From positions 1-5,526 of the forward strand of contig JAILDS010000268.1 in the NCBI GenBank assembly GCA_024689165.1: a stretch of DNA of 5,526 nt, in the 5' to 3' direction. Numbering within the stretch: the stretch's first letter is position 1; every line of letters starts with the position of its first letter. This stretch comes from Clostridia bacterium. GTDB lineage: Bacteria; Bacillota; Clostridia; Oscillospirales; Acutalibacteraceae. Position numbers and translations under genes: made by a program. The notes beneath the pieces were generated by a model. The model was not told the DNA's origin and ran no database searches. It was given only the letters and a program-made list of their open reading frames with translations. Below, in pieces: positions 4,497 to 5,526 of this stretch.

Positions 4497-5526
4497 AGAT
4501 AGTATTTGTCGGCGACGCTTACATAACGACCGAAATGATGGAGGCCGCGGCCGCGAAACGGCTCGCGCCGGACGACAAGGCCGAATTCTTTTTCTTCGGC
4601 GAACAGAACCGCGGCGACATGCGCGACACCGTCAAGATGATAGAGGCTCACCGCCGGGAGGAGATAGCCGTTCCCGACGGTCTTTTCGAAGCCGTTGCGG
4701 ACGCTGACATCCTCGTGGTGCATCTGTGCCCGGTCAACGCTGACCTTATAGAGGCGGCTCCGAAGCTCAGAGCGGTGCTTTCGTGCCGCGGCGGCACCGA
4801 GAACATAGACCTCGAGACCACCGCGAAAAAGGGGATCATCGTTTCTTCCAACCCGGCTCACAACGCCAACGCCGTGGCGGAATACACGATCGGTCTCATG
4901 CTCTGTGAGACAAGAAACATCGCCCGCGCCGACGCAGCGCTCAAAGCCGGGACGTGGCGCGAGAAATACCCGAACACAGCGACGACCATCCGCGAGATAT
5001 CGGACATGACCGTCGGCATCATCGGCTTCGGTTCTGTCGGCAGGCTCGTCGCCGAAAAGCTCGGGTCTTTCAACTGCCGCGTGCTCGTCTACGACCCGTA
5101 TATCGACGAGAGCGCCTTCGATATCCTCAACCAGGAGTTCGTCGGCATGGACGAGCTTCTCGAACAGTCGGACATCATCACCATGCACGCCAGGGCGAGC
5201 ACGTATCTGCTCGACTTCGAGCAGTTCGCGAAGATGAAGCCCACCGCGTACGTCATAAACACCGCGCGCTCGGTCATGATAAATCCCGAGGCTCTGAAGG
5301 ATGCGCTCGATACCGGCAAGATCATGGGCGCCGCTATCGACGTGTTCGAGTCCGAGCCCGCCATTCCGGATTTCTACCGGCATTACGACAATATCACCAT
5401 AACCAATCACAGGGGCGGCGACACGATCAACTCTTACTCCGACAGCCCCGTTTTCGCTCTCGACAACTATTTCGGTTACCTCAAGGGCAAGAAGCTCAGG
5501 TTCTGGATGAACAGGGAGCAGATGAA
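4493..5526 (+). CDS. NAD-dependent D-2-hydroxyacid dehydrogenase (phosphoglycerate-dehydrogenase-like), 3' end outside window
   Basis: Open from the ATG at 4493 to the window end: 344 residues, no stop. The family interconverts a 2-keto acid and a D-2-hydroxy acid with NAD(H). Seen: an N-terminal substrate domain with LSCRGGTENID (96-106), the helix AHNANAVAEYTIGLML (122-137), the Rossmann motif GFGSVG (178-183), and VYDPY (199-203), where Asp201 at the end of the second strand suggests NAD rather than NADP. The catalytic triad is complete: Arg259 (NTARS), Glu288 (ESEP) and His306 (NHRGG). After the catalytic His the sequence is RGGDTINSYSD rather than the usual Ile/Val-Gly/Ala-G form. Residues continue to at least 344, longer than the 310-330 of compact members, with no sign yet of a SerA-type ACT domain. 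It is coupled to the cytidylyltransferase by a 4-nt overlap, so it may make or modify that enzyme's substrate. True SerA is possible but less likely given this context. Confidence 0.9.
   Translation, partial: MKIVFVGDAYITTEMMEAAAAKRLAPDDKAEFFFFGEQNRGDMRDTVKMIEAHRREEIAVPDGLFEAVADADILVVHLCPVNADLIEAAPKLRAVLSCRGGTENIDLETTAKKGIIVSSNPAHNANAVAEYTIGLMLCETRNIARADAALKAGTWREKYPNTATTIREISDMTVGIIGFGSVGRLVAEKLGSFNCRVLVYDPYIDESAFDILNQEFVGMDELLEQSDIITMHARASTYLLDFEQFAKMKPTAYVINTARSVMINPEALKDALDTGKIMGAAIDVFESEPAIPDFYRHYDNITITNHRGGDTINSYSDSPVFALDNYFGYLKGKKLRFWMNREQM

Noticed and set aside
4484..5410. Long minus-strand open frame (308 codons) opposite the dehydrogenase
   Set aside because: Its composition is Val/Arg/His-rich with no domain signal, and the opposite strand encodes a complete set of dehydrogenase motifs.

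Overview
The window reads as chromosomal DNA from a GC-rich member of the Clostridia (Bacillota), perhaps an uncultured Oscillospirales- or Christensenellales-like gut lineage. The pointers are a ThiI of the short form that lacks a rhodanese domain, with the Bacillota-like Cys-Cys/PKHP tail; a DUF308 membrane protein; a Dcr2-like metallophosphoesterase; and frequent ATA (Ile) and AGG (Arg) codons despite high GC. The lineage is an inference from gene content only. No mobile element, CRISPR array, tRNA or rRNA was seen, and no gap between genes exceeds about 220 bases.

Layout. (1) 1-744, plus strand: the C-terminal 247 residues of a Dcr2-like calcineurin-type metallophosphoesterase, whose start lies outside the window. 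A strong intrinsic terminator (782-808) follows it and abuts the end of the convergent operon. (2) 2542-807, minus strand: a two-gene operon of thiI (tRNA 4-thiouridine and thiamine sulfur transfer) and a six-helix DUF308/HdeD-like membrane protein. The two are joined by a TGATG stop/start overlap and read from an extended -10 promoter at 2583-2611. (3) 2543-2762: a divergent intergenic region that also carries a near-perfect housekeeping promoter (TTGACA, 16 bp, TATAAT) pointing the other way. (4) 2763-5526, plus strand: a tight three-gene run of a family 2 glycosyltransferase, an IspD/TarI-type cytidylyltransferase and a D-2-hydroxyacid dehydrogenase cut off by the window end. The last two overlap by 4 nt (ATGA).

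Function. The thiI operon is housekeeping. The plus-strand run looks like part of a surface-glycopolymer locus: a CTP-dependent enzyme that would make a CDP-linked precursor, a coupled NAD-dependent dehydrogenase that could make or modify its substrate, and a glycosyltransferase. In the classical CDP-ribitol pathway TarI is paired with a zinc alcohol dehydrogenase (TarJ). Here the partner is a D-2-hydroxyacid dehydrogenase, so the nucleotide-activated product may not be CDP-ribitol. This pair is the most interesting candidate for an undescribed pathway in the window, and what lies downstream of 5526 would decide it.
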